DNA of 64,000 bases, taken from contig BRKX01000014.1 of NCBI GenBank assembly GCA_026008535.1, forward strand, positions 43,406,506 through 43,470,505, in the 5' to 3' direction. Shown here piece after piece: positions 11,191 through 23,521 of the stretch; the first letter of the stretch is position 1; each line of letters begins with the position of its first letter. The notes beneath the pieces were generated by a model. It had not been told where the DNA came from. It did no database searches and saw only the letters and a list, made by a program, of their open reading frames with translations. Source of the DNA: Perilla frutescens. Its lineage: Eukaryota; Streptophyta; Magnoliopsida; Lamiales; Lamiaceae. Position numbers and translations under genes: made by a program.

Positions 11191-12320
11191 TCAAGGCTCT
11201 ATCAACTTGATGTGGGACAGCTCGTGTCTCTGCTCCGGGCTGTAGTATTTCTTTACTCTATGACCGTTGATAGTGAAACGCTCACCAGTTGCAGATAAAA
11301 GCTCCACTGTACCACTAGGTAGCATTTTCTTAATCATGAAGGGCCCCGACCACTTGGATCTCAATTTTCCTGGAAACAATTTCAAACGAGATTAAATAAC
11401 AAAACATTATCACCACGTAACAACTCCCTTTGAACAATCATCTTGTCGTGGAAGGCTTTAGTCCGCATTTTGTAGAGTAAGGAATTCTCGAATGCTTTCA
11501 TGCGGAACTCATCCAGCTCATTTAGTTGGAGCACTCTCTTTTGCCCCGCTGTCTTGAAGTCGAAATTCAATTGCTTAACAGCCCAGTAAGACTTGTGCTC
11601 CAACTCCACCGGCAGATGACAAGATTTTCCAAAAAGTAATTGGTATGGAGATAGGCCCAATGGTGTCTTGTACGCAATCCGATACGCCGACAATGCATCA
11701 TCCAATAGCAAAGCCCAATCCTTCCTATTGGTATTCACCGTCTTGTCCAAGATCTGCCAAATTTCCCGGTTAGCAAGCTCGGCTTGCCCGTTTGCTTGTG
11801 GGTGGTATGGCGTTGTCACTTTGTGCTTGATTCCATACTTGGCCAATAATGTCTCCAATGGCTTGTTGCAAAAATGTGTCCCCACATCACTTAGTAATGC
11901 TCTTGGTGTTCCAAAATGGGAAAATAACTTTTTCAAAAAGCTCATAACCACCCGAGAGTCATTGGTAACTATCGGGATGGCCTCAATCCACCTCGAGACA
12001 TAGTCCACGGCTAGTAAAATGTGTTGGCAACCGCTAGAAGACATCGGGAATGGGCCTATAAAGTCGATGCCCCACACATCGAATAACTCGATCTCTACAA
12101 TGTTGGTGAGTGGTATCTCTTTCCTCTTGGAAAGCCCCCCCCCCCATTCTTTGGCATTCGTCACACTCCTGGGTGAGCTCGTGGCAGTTTTTGAACAGAG
12201 ATGGCCAGTAGAAACCACTTTGCTAGACCTTAAAGATAGTGCGGTTGGCAGAAAAATTGCCACCACTCGGTAATGCATGGCACTGTAGAAAAATGGCTCG
12301 TTACTCCTCTTGAGGCACAC
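11191..12320 (-). pseudogene. gypsy-A integrase (broken)
   Basis: The core inserts element DNA into the genome. WGIDFIGPF carries the first catalytic Asp; LLSDVGTHF carries the second, with V where G is usual; the Glu is in NGQAELANREI. The domain continues through WALLLDDALSAYR and TPLGLSPYQLLFGK. A one-base deletion at about 11384 (after LLFN) shifts the frame, and the C-terminal piece (KLRSKWSGPFMI to SHIKLIEP) continues in another frame to 11191. A long C-run at about 12137-12148 disturbs the N-terminal part, and the zinc-binding motif is not intact. The sequence upstream to 12630 is degraded pol with no clear frame. Confidence 0.88.
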
Positions 12321-12634
12321 AACAGCTGATGACTATATCAGAACAATACCGGAACAGGAACGGGTCATCCCACATGTAGAACTTCATGTCATGGAAAAAT
12401 TTCTTCTTCTGATGTGAAGTCAAGTCCGGTGGAGGTACATCTACAGCAAGAAAGTTAACGAAATCGGCAAACCACGGAGACTCGGATTTTACCTAAAACA
12501 GTTGCTCATCTGGAAATTTCTCATTTATGGGAACATGAGCTTCTTCACCCTCCACGGGGTGCTCTAGTCTAGACAGGTGATCCGCAACCACATTCTCACA
12601 ACCTTTTTGATCCCCGGATCTCCAAATCAAATTC

Positions 12635-14623
12635 CTACAACAATAAAATCCAACAGATCAGTCGACGCTTGGCATCCTTCTTGTTAAATAAATACCTCAA
12701 GGCGGCATGGTCGATGTAGACTATAGTCTTTGTGCCAATAAGGTTGGCTCGAAACTTGTCGAAGGAATACACCACCGCAAACAATTCCTTCTCAGCAGTC
12801 GTGTAATTTACTTGTGCTGAATCCAGAGTTCTACTGGCATAGTAAATTACACGGAACAAATCATCTCGCTTTTGTCCCAAAGCAGCCCCGACAGCAACAT
12901 CACTTGCATCACACATTATCTCGAATGGTTGCGATCAATTAGGTGTGATCAAGATAGGGGGCACTCACCACGGCTTTCTTCAAAGTCTCGAATGTCTGCA
13001 AACACTCATCAGAGAAGTCAAAAACACTTGATTTTTCCAACAATTGGCTAAGGGGCTTAGCAATTCTAGAAAAATGTCAAATAAAACGCCGATAAAAACC
13101 GACATAGCCAAGAAAACTTCTCAAAGACTTCTCATTTGTAGGCGGGGATAATTTCTCTATGGCAACGATCTTGGCACGATCTACCTCCAAACCTGCAGAA
13201 GACACTTTATGGCCCAAAACTATACCATCTCATACCATAAAATGGCACTTTTCCTAGTTAAGAACTAGGTTGGTATCTTCACATCTCTGTAAGACTTGGG
13301 TTAGATTGGCTAAACAGTTATCAAATGAATTACCATACACAGAGAAATCATCCATAAATACTTCCATAATATTTTCAATTAAGCCATGGAAGATAGCCAT
13401 CATGCACCTCTGAAAAGTAGCAGGTGCATTACATAGACCAAAAGACATATATCAATAGGCAAAAATACCATAAGGACATGTAAAAGCAGTCTTTTCTTGG
13501 TCCTCAGGAGCAATTATAATCTGATTATAGCCAGAATAACTATCTGAAAAGCAATAATACTCATAACCGGCTAATCTGTCTAACATCTGATCAATAAAGG
13601 GAAGGGAAAGTGGTCTTTCCTAGTGGCTACATTTAACATACGATAATTGATACACACACGCCAACTAGTCATGACTCTAATAGTAATTAATTCATCCCCT
13701 TCACCTTCTACGCTCGTCATGCCTCCCTTCTTAGGCACAACTTGAGTGGGACTAATCCACTCACTATCAGAGATAGCAAAAATAATTCCAGCATCTAATA
13801 ATTTCAGGACCTTTTTTCTTATGACCTCTTGCATAATAGAATTCAGCCTACGTTGATTTTGCACACGCGGTTTATAATCATTCTCAAGTAGAATCCTATG
13901 CATGCATATAGATAGGCTAATCCCTTTTAAATCAGAAATCGACCAACCTATAGCACTTTGATGCTTTCTCAACACACGCAAGAGACTATCCAACTGAGAC
14001 TCAGAGAGGTAAGCAGAAACTCTTACCGGCTTGGATTCATTTTCGCCCAAGAAAGCATATTTGAGATGGGCGAGCAATGGCTTCAACTCTAGCTTTTTAG
14101 GCACATGTGACTCGTCTTCCTTAGCTTTTTCACTTTTATCCCTCAGCGGTAGAAACTTGGATCCTCGCCTTGGAATTTTCTGTAATGAATTCAATTCAGC
14201 AATGGTATCAGTTAATTCAAAATCATCAAAATTGGATTCACTTATGGCAAAATATGAATGGAGCAAACTTTGCTCCCAAGAATCCATGGGAGTCACAAAA
14301 TCAGCCACATGTATGCAGGAATCCACCACTCTGAGGACTATGCATTCTTCAACTTGCTGGTCATCCTCTTTGTCATGAAATTGCATGGCTTTGAAGAGGG
14401 AAAAAGTGACACTCTCGTCATTAACACAAAGTGTCAATTCTCCCTTAGCCACATCTATCAATGTCTTTTCCGTGTTGAGAAACGGGCACCCCAGGATAAG
14501 AGGCACTTCAGCATCCGCCTCCATGTATAACACCACAAAATCAACGGGAAAGATGAACTCATTGACTTTGACCAAGGCATCTTGAACTATCCTCCGCGGA
14601 TGTGTCACAGATCTGTCTGCCAT
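12635..14623 (-). pseudogene. gypsy-A protease C-terminal half, RT and RNase H (broken)
   Basis: Reading down from 14623: the protease second half (ADRSVTHPRRIVQDALVKV, PLILGCPFLNT), a linker, then the RT start (SPTQVVPKKGG, WRVCINYRMLN) to a one-base deletion near 13590-13600. RT resumes at about 13450 (MSFGLCNAPATFQRCM) with the catalytic box as FMDD (about 13355). RNase H at 12916-12635 shows MCDASD, YTTAEKELFAVV and IDHAALRYLFNKKD. The segments are in several frames. The protease is cut at its upstream side by copia-2; the missing first half is at 23522-23871. Confidence 0.88.
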
Positions 14624-14636
14624 TTGGAGACATATG

Positions 14637-16059
14637 TGCTGGGGTTTTTTCGAATTGAACCACCGCAGGATATAATTCGATATTCATTAATCCTAATTTC
14701 ATGTAGATCATAATTTTATGTAGCACATATGTTTTAATTAACAGAGTTTAATTAACATGCATAACCGGTTTTCGATTCTACTAAAGCGGAAACATAGAAA
14801 AATGAAAAACAACTTACAAAATAAACGACGGGTTGAGGATAAGATTAAAGGTCTAATCTTGTTGTTGTATGAATGATAATAGGTGTCCCTTGATGCTATT
14901 CCACTCCTTGATCTTCTGTTGTATTCCCGGACTGAATCTAGTTTCAGGGTGGGCTGAAATCTACTAGATCGGTATGGAATCTGTGGAGGTCAAGAGAACA
15001 CAAGAGGGATGATATTTTATGATGTTAATTTCATGCCCTCCACCCTCTTATTTATAAGGGGGTGGACGAAATTAGTGTCCCAGTTGGGCTGTAATTCTAT
15101 CTCTATCTCTTGTTCTATCTCCAATCCAATTCAGTCTCTTTTTGGGCTACAACAGGGATCTAGAAGAATATTAAATTGATCCATTAATTTATTTAATATC
15201 CAATATCCAATAAACTTAGGATATAATTAAATAAATTAAGTATAATTTTTATTTCACTAAAGAAATAATACTGGCCTACCAATTTAATACATATTTCGGA
15301 ATATGCTTTCTCCTTTAGTCCAGCCATTCCCCATGTTTAAGATATAATGCCCATTAATTAATTATGTAAGCTTCTGACAACTATAATTAATTAATATCTT
15401 TTCCTTGAGTAGTACCACACAAGCTTTACTCATGCACGGAATAAATTCCACATGTAGGGTTTCAGCATGAAATTGCATTTCCTCAAGGGGACACCATCAA
15501 CCTGGCGCACCAGGACACGGTGCCCCTACATATTGCACAACCCATCATAAGTGTAAATGTCACAACCCAAGATATCGAGATTATTGATCCTATGAAAGAA
15601 TCTCACCCTTTGATAAATCAAAGCTGTAAACACTAAACGTATATGTCCGCCAACATATAGGGGTTAAGAACCCGAACTCTGTGGATTCTTATTCTCTCAT
15701 TTAAGGTCAGAATAGAGAATAGAATCCTAAGTTGATCTTCCTCAATACACTTACTCGTGTATTAGAATAATTAGTTAATCAAGACAAACTAACTATCAGA
15801 TTATTCTACGGTGTACCGATAGCAGGTTCAGTGTCATCTAGACCGTGAGCCTTTTAATATATTACAAGGAACCGATGATATGATCTAACCATGTGTTTAC
15901 CCATACCATGTCATCTACAATGTAAGTATAGTGAACAGGCATGTAAATATAACAATTTAAATGCAAACAGTGACTGCAATTGTATTCATTCTATATCATC
16001 ATAAAACCATCATCAATAATGTATACAAAAGATAGGTCTTCTAGTATAAAAAACTAACA
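14637..16059 (-). repeat. copia-2 downstream (3') LTR, full length
   Basis: 1,423 bp. The minus-strand TATA box TATAAATA is at 15049-15056. The inner border is set by the polypurine tract (AAGTGGGAGAT on the minus strand, about 16060-16072). It matches 22401-23516 closely along their shared length, with scattered substitutions and a 7-bp CAATATC-type difference. Confidence 0.93.
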
Positions 16060-16134
16060 ATCTCCCACTTATACTTGAAGCATGTCTTTCAAATATAAAA
16101 TAAACAGGCTAACTCTCCAACTCTAACTAAAATC

Positions 16135-19100
16135 TCAAACGGCAATCCCAGGTCTGCATCTCACTCCCATTTTCTCCACGTGACTGTAGAAGGTCTTAGC
16201 TGGAAGGCTCTTCATGAATAGATCAGCTAAATTGTCCTCTGATGCAATCTTGACCACTACCACATCTCCTCTCTTAACGATTTCTCGTATAAGATGGTAC
16301 TTTCTCTCTATGTGTTTACTTGCCTTATGGGCTCTAGGTTCCTTCGAATTTGCCACTGCACCCGAGTTATCACAATATACCGTGATACTCTTAGGCAAAT
16401 TAAGTACCACACTCAAGTCCAATAAGAAGCTATTGAGCCAGACGACCTCTTTTGCAGCCTCAGAGGTAACTACATATTCGGCCTCCATGGTGGAATCTGC
16501 AATGTATTTCTGTTTTATGCTCCTCCATGCAATGGCTCCGCCTCCCAAGGTAAACACATAGCCTGAGGTAGATTTATTCTGATCTTTATCGGATTGAAAA
16601 TCTGAGTCCGTGTAACCCAAAGGCACTAGACTATCAGAGCGGTATACCAGCATATAATCTCGAGTCCTTTTCAGGTACTTGAGTATATTCTTAACCGCAG
16701 TCCAGTGACCTTATCCAGGGTTAGACTGATATCTGCTTACCATGCCGATTGCATAGCATATATCAGGTCTAGTGCATAGTATAGCATACATAAGGCTTCC
16801 CACAACCGAAGCATATGGAATTCCCTTAATCTCATCTATCTCAGCCTGTATGTGGGGACACATATCCTTGGATAGATGAATTCCATGCCTGAAAGGTATA
16901 AAACCTTTCTTGGAATCCTGCATGTTAAACCTAGCTAGCACTGTGTCGATATATGTCGCCTGGGATAATCACAACATCCTTTTCTGGCAATCTCGAATTA
17001 TCTTGATGCCAAGGACGTGTCCGGCTTCTCCTAGATCTTTTATATTGAACTGTTTAGACAACCACACCCTTATGTTAGAAAATACTTTCTTACTATTTCT
17101 AATAAGTAAGATATCATCAACATATAGCACGAGGAAAGCCACCACGTTTCCGTCACTCTTCATGTACACACAGCTCTCATCCGGACATTGCACGAATCCA
17201 TATGACTGGATAACCTCGTCAAACCGGATATTCCAAGACCTTGACACCTGCTTAAGTCCATAAATGGATCTCTTAAGCTTGCACACTAAGTGCTCTTGGT
17301 CTTTAGCAATGAAACCCTCTGGTTGCTTCATGTGGATGTTTACCTCAAGACTTCCATTCAGGAAAGTCGTCTTAACATCCATCTGCCAAATCTCATAATC
17401 CAAATGACCGGTAATAGACAAGAGAATCCGGATTGACTTAAGCATGGCTACCGGTGAGAAGGTTTCCTCATAATTGATCCCTTCTTTCTGAGTGTACCCT
17501 TTCACCACCAATCTTGCCTTGAAGGTTTCAACCTTCCCATCAGCTCCTCTCTTGCATTTGTAAACCCACTTACACCCAATGGGTTTTACCCCATCTTGTG
17601 GTTCTACAATCTCCCAAACTTGATTGTGATCCATAGATCCAATCTCAGACTCCATTACAATTTTTCAAGAATCTACATCTTTGTCTTGGATCACTTCGTC
17701 GTAGGTCCTGGGATCCAATTCATTTAGTCCTTCAGGGAAATCTGAAGATTCACCCAAACCAATGAATCTGTCAGGTTGGCGTACAACCCTCCAACTGCGA
17801 AGAGGCAGTTCATGTACTTCTATGACACGTTGTGCAGTAATTTGTGGTTCCTCTTCTTGTACTGTTGGTGTCAGATTTGAATTTTCCCCTCGAAGTTCCT
17901 CGAGTACTATCTCACTTCTTGGCCTGTGATTTATCACATAGTCTTCCTCTAAGAATCGAGCATTGGTACTCACAATGATCTTCTGATCCTTAGGACTATA
18001 AAATAAACCACCTTTTGTTCCTTTGGGATATCCAACAAACAGTCTAACATCCGTACGTGGTGCCAGCTTATCAGCTTCCTTATCCAGCACATGTGCTGGA
18101 CTACCTGAAATCCGAAAATGTCCAAGATTGGGCTTTTGTCCAGTCCAAAGTTCTGTGGGCATAGATGGGACTGATTTTGATGGAACCACGTTAAGAATAT
18201 AGGCTGTCATTTCCAAGGCATATCCCCAGAATGAAATGGGCAGATCTGAATAGCTCATCATCAATCTAACCATCTCAAATAATGTTCTGTTCCTTCTCTC
18301 CGTCATGCCGTTCTGCTGTGGCATTCCCGGCGCAGTCAATTGGGATGTAATCCCATTCTCTGCTAAGTAGTCCCTAAATTCATTCGAGAGGTACTCACCA
18401 CCACGATCAGACCATAGTGATTTGATACTTTTACCTGTATATTTTTCCACTTCCGCTCTGAATTCTTTGAAAATCTCAAAGGATTCTGACTTGCGGCGTA
18501 ACAGGTATATGTATCCATACCTTGAGTAATCATCAATGAATGTGATGAAATACTTGTACCCTCCTCAAGCCTGAACTGACATAGGGCCATATAAGTCAGA
18601 GTGAATCAAATCTAGTACCTCTTCAGATCTATTCTCTTTATCCTTAAAGGGTCGCTTGGTCATTTTACCTTCAAAACAGGATTCACACAAAGGGAACGAT
18701 TCTAGGACCAATGAAGACAAGGGCCCATCATTTACTAGTCTTTGTATCCATTTAAGGTTAATATGGCTGAGCCTAAGATGCCAAAGATAGGTTTGATTCA
18801 TTTCCGAAGGCTCTTTTCATTTGTTAGGGTTTATGACCGATGTATTCAGTAAATGCATTTGCGTAGTGTTTTGCATAGGATTAAGTAAATAAAGATGCCC
18901 ATCCAATATGCCAGAATAGATAAAATATTTATCACTAAAGCTAACAACCTTGTTATTAAAAGAAACAGAATATCCATCTATAAAAAGTTTAGAAACTGAA
19001 ATCATGTTTCGCCTAAAACCAGGCAGATACAGATAATCCTTTAAAACTAAAATCCTATCACTACTAAAAGATAAGGTTACGTCTCCTACTGCAACTGCCG

Positions 19101-20118
19101 CCACTTTCATAGCATTGCCCATGTAGACTGAAATCTCTCCATCACTCAGCTGTCTTTTTACCAGGAACCCCTATAAAGACATGCAAACATGATTAGTAGC
19201 TCCAGTATCTACTACCCATGACTGAGTAGAACAAGTAGCTAAACATGTTTCAACGACAAGAGATTGAGACATACTCTTTTTCTTCTTTTTGTTAGAACAA
19301 TCCGCCTTCCAGTGACCTGGCTGGCCGTACTTGAAACACTTTGTCTTTGACTTAAATTCCTCGGGAGGAATCTTAGTCTTGGACTTCTTCACCTTAGGCG
19401 CCCCCTCTACAACTTTCTTGGGTGCGTTCCTCTTCTTCCTTTTAGTACCGGAAGAAGACGCCCTATTTTTAGCTAGGTGTACCTCCGGATTTCCCTTTTG
19501 AAGTAACTCAGCCGCCTGAAGATCCATGAGCAGTTCATTCAGGCCGACATCCCTTTTAATCATGTTAAAGTTCAGCCTGAACTGCTCAAACCTCGAGGAC
19601 AAGCTATGAAGAACAATGTCGATTTGAGAATCGCCATCCAGTTCTCCACCTAAGGTCTCGATCTCAGATAAATACCCCATCATCATGAGAACGTGATCCC
19701 TAACAGGTGTGGAGTCAGACATCCTCGCATCCATTAGCTTCTTCATTGCCAAATGGCATGCCGAGCAGTTCTGATGACCGAAGAGCTGCCTAAGGTTGTA
19801 CATGATAGCATAAGCGGTTTTCATAGGTTCATGCTGATGTTGCAACACATTCGACACGGATGCCAGAATGTAACAGCGTGCTATCTCATTAGACCTAACC
19901 CATTTATCATATGCAACCTTTTGGGCTTCGTCAGAACCCTCATCTGGCTTCTGAGGACATACTTCTTCAAGTACGAATTTGTGTCTTTCCCTAGTGAGAA
20001 CAAGATTAAGGTTTCGAATCCAGTCAATGTAATTTTCACCGATTAACTTGTTATCTTTGAGAATAGATGACAGGTTGGAAAGTGCCATGATGATATAGAA
20101 TAACTGAAAAATAAACAT
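16135..20118 (-). pseudogene. copia-2 gag-pol, one frame with six nonsense codons
   Basis: From the first ATG at 20118 to the final stop at 16135-16137 all domains lie in one frame (1,327 codons before the stop). Six in-frame stops interrupt it at 19171, 18817, 18565, 17665, 16969 and 16711 (lower coordinates); I found no frameshift. Domains in order: gag with knuckle CFKYGQPGHWKADC (second Cys changed to Y), protease VVDTGATNHVC intact, GAG-pre-integrase (YLWHLRLSH, CESC), integrase core (IHSDLYGP, SDRGGEYLS, ERRNRTLFEMVR), RT with YVDD, RNase H (GYTDSDF, MEAEYV, VYCDNSG). Compared with copia-1 and copia-3, at least four of the stops fit C-to-T or G-to-A changes. Not expected to make a polyprotein. 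Confidence 0.93.
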
Positions 20119-22400
20119 GCAGTATAGTCACAAACTTTAGGATACTCACATATAATCTTATACCTCAAAAAAATTATATCTAATCCACTGATATTTTAAA
20201 AATGTTTCTTATAAGCCACGTTAGTGTGGACGTTTATAAAATTCATCCTTAAACAGGTAAAACCACCTTTAATTTACCTCCAGTCAAATTTCCTTATGAC
20301 AAGTAAATTAATAGTCAGAATTAACCACGGTCATGTAACCTTCCAATTAATAAGCCACGTTAGTATGGACGTTTATTAATAAATTACACCTAAATGTGAA
20401 CACCATCATTTTAGCACCAAGTCCACTATTTTGAACTCCCTGCTCCAGTTAGAGGAGTTAGTTTGTTCTATTAGTGTTCTACAGCTATCTTGATAAAGAA
20501 GTTTAATTTCCAGAGATAACAGTGATATGACACATCCGTTATGGAGGAAGACCTATTGTCAACTCGCATGTCAATCACATCTCAATTAAACCAGATTAAT
20601 GGAGACCGTTTGAGATTTCTATATACTTTAGTATGAATCTCTCCTACTTAGTTATTTAATATTAAGGTTTCATTTTATCCCATTGTAAAACATACAAACA
20701 TCACATAAAAGGATAAAACACAAATGCATGCTTCAAACAACATAATAAGCAATAATAATAAAAATCAACTATCATGGCTTATATCTCATGTTGCTGAATG
20801 CGATAAAACTGGAAAGTCAGCTCCGGAAACTCGGGCATGGCCGCCGTCCCCATCACTGCGCCTCGCCGAAAATCCTAGCTCCAATTAGGATTGCAGGACG
20901 TGAATCAGTGACACTTCCTTTCTTGAGTTGTACTACTCTCCTTCTTCGAGTTGATCCTCAAACTTTATTCAATATAGAATTTATATTCCTTAGAGGAAAA
21001 AACTAATATATCTAGAATAAAATTACAACTCAATAACTTCGTCTAACAGTTTTATTTCTATTACATTAAAACAACATAAAATAAAACCTAGACCTAATCC
21101 ATGGATTTTCTCATGGATTAAAATCACGTAGCCAAACCGGCATATGGTCCATCATACATCCAACATAAATTAAAACATACATCACATAATTAAGGAGCCA
21201 TGATAGTCGGTAACCCTGCAAACAAGTCAGTCTACAAATCCAACAATCACAGTTACATGATTAGCATAAAATAACATATGATATCCACACATGACATGAT
21301 TTTCGAAAATTACAATTAATTAAATTAATTAATTTCAAAAATAGCTTCAAGATTTCATTTGAAAATTAAAATAATTATCCACCAAATTTAATCTTGATAA
21401 ATATCGAAAATCCCTTAAGAATAAATCTGGAAATTTATTATAATTATCCACCAAATTTATTTCTTAATTTTCGGATAACACCCGAATTAATTAATATTTG
21501 GAAATCTTGATATAAATAAAAAATCTATCCCAAATATTTGGATAGGCTAGAATTGAAAATTACAAAGATAAAATCTGGAAATTTGATCCACTTCAAATTC
21601 CATCCAAATTTAAATCTTATCTCCAATCCTATCTAGATTAGAATTAAGTAATTTATGATATACATCAAAAATTACTTTTCCAATTCTTATCTACAAGAAT
21701 TTCTAAAATTTCAAGATAATAAATCTGGAAATTTGATCCACTTCAAATTCTTCCAAATTTAATATCTATTTTCAAATCTTTTAGGATTAGAATTAGATAA
21801 CTATTGATATATATCAAAAATTACCTTATCCAATTCAAATCTTTGTAGAATTCGAAAATCACAAGAAGATTAAATTTGGAAATTTGATCCACTTCAAATT
21901 CTATCCAAATCTAATATTCTATTTTCAAATCTATCTAGATTAGAATAAAGTAATTTTAAGATAAACATCAAAAATACCAAATCTAATTTTTATACACATA
22001 ATTTTTGAACCACCACATTAAATAAATCTGAAAATTTGATTTCAAATCAAAAACCTCTCCAAATTAATTCAATGTGATCGAAAAATACATAGAACAAATT
22101 AGGGAAATTAAACATCAAATTTTCGAAAAATTTGACATTCAAATTTTTGAAACCTACACTTAATAAATCTGAAAATTTTGAGTTATGAAAATTACATTAC
22201 AAATCCTACTAGGTGTAGATCGAAAATCACAATTCATCCAAAACTAGAATTTTCGAAACACCATCAAAAATTCATCCAAGTTTTGAACACAACCAATTCG
22301 AAAATATGAAAACATAAATCTGAAAATTTAAGCAACATAAATATTTCATCAAATTTATACATATTTTTCGAATTAATCCTAGGATTAAATCTAGAACAGT
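20119..22400 (-). other. copia-2 leader (5' untranslated internal region)
   Basis: About 2.3 kb of AT-rich leader between the gag start and the truncated LTR. It contains the approximately 150-bp tandem units (about 21540-21990) and a short GC-richer patch at about 20830-20900, also found in the copia-1 and copia-3 leaders. The primer site is missing: the leader breaks off at GAACAGT (22394-22400) and joins directly to mid-LTR sequence. No ORF here is supported. Confidence 0.85.
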
Positions 22401-23516
22401 GGGCTGAAATCTACTAGATCGGTATGGAATCTGTGGAGGTCAAGAGAACACGAGAGGGATGATATTTTATGATGTTAATTTCGTGCCCTCCACCCTCTTA
22501 TTTATAAGGGGGTGGACAAAATTAGTGTCCCAGTTGGACTGGAATTCTATTTCTATCTCTTGTTCTATCTCCAATCCAATTTAGTCTCTTTTTGGGTTAC
22601 AACAGGGATCTAGAAGAATATTAAATTGACCCATTAATTTATTTAATATCCAATATCCAATATCCAATAAACTTAGGATATAATTAAATAAATTAAGTAT
22701 TATTTTTATTCCACTAAAGAAATAATACTGACCTACCAATTTAATACATATTTCGGAATATGCTTTCTCCTTTAGTCCAACCATTCCCCATGTTTAAGAT
22801 ATAATGCCCATTAATTAATTATGTAAGCTTCTGACAACTATAATTAATTAATATCTTTTCCTTGAGTAGTACCACACAAGCTTTACTCATGCACGGAATA
22901 AATTCCACATATAGGGTTTCAGCATGAACTTGCATTTCCTCAAGGGGACACCATCAACCTGGCGCACCAGGACACGGTGCCCCTACATATTGCACGACCC
23001 ATCATAAGTGTAAATGTTACAACCCAAGATATCGAGATTATTTATCCTATGAAAGAATCTCACCCTTTGATAAATCAAAGCTGCAAACACTACACGTATG
23101 TATCCTTCAACATATAGGGGTTAAGAACCCGAACTCTGTGGATTCTTATTCTCTCATTTAAGGTCAGAATAGAGAATAGAATCCTAAGTAGATCCTCCTC
23201 AATACACTTGCCCGTGTATTAGAATAATCAGTTAGTCAAGACAAACTAACTATCAGATTATTCTACGGCGTACCGATAGCAGGTTCAGTGCTATCGAGAC
23301 CGTGAGCCTTTTAATACATTCCAAGGAACCGATGATATGATCTAACCATGTGTTTACCCACACCATGTCATATACAATGTAAGTATAGTGAACATGCATG
23401 TAAATATAACAATTTAAATGCAAACAGTGACTGCAATTGTATTCATTCTATATCATCATAAAACCATCATCAATAATGTTTACAAAAGACAGGTCTTCTA
23501 GTATACAAAACTAACA
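22401..23516 (-). repeat. copia-2 upstream (5') LTR, missing 314 bp at its inner end
   Basis: It corresponds to 14951-16059 of the other LTR; the counterpart of 14637-14950 is absent. TATA is at 22499-22506 on the minus strand. It ends ACTAACA followed by the target duplication. The loss must postdate insertion, because reverse transcription makes both LTRs identical. Confidence 0.92.
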
Positions 23517-23521
23517 ATATG

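Larger units (their letters stand above)
14637..23516 (-). mobile_element. Ty1/copia element copia-2, complete unit nested in gypsy-A
   Basis: An 8,880-bp element with TG..CA-type ends (TGCTGGGG...ACTAACA on the + strand). The flanking 5-bp repeats ATATG at 14632-14636 and 23517-23521 are identical, as expected of a copia insertion. Removing it joins the two halves of the gypsy-A protease in register of sequence. Both LTRs, polypurine tract, one long gag-pol frame and leader are present, but the upstream LTR is truncated. It is younger than gypsy-A by position. Confidence 0.96.

Noticed and set aside
16214..16561. Plus-strand ORF of 115 codons, with counterparts at 3103-3450 and 56021-56368
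   Set aside because: It recurs in all copia copies opposite the RNase H domain, so it is a conserved antisense shadow and not a separate gene.
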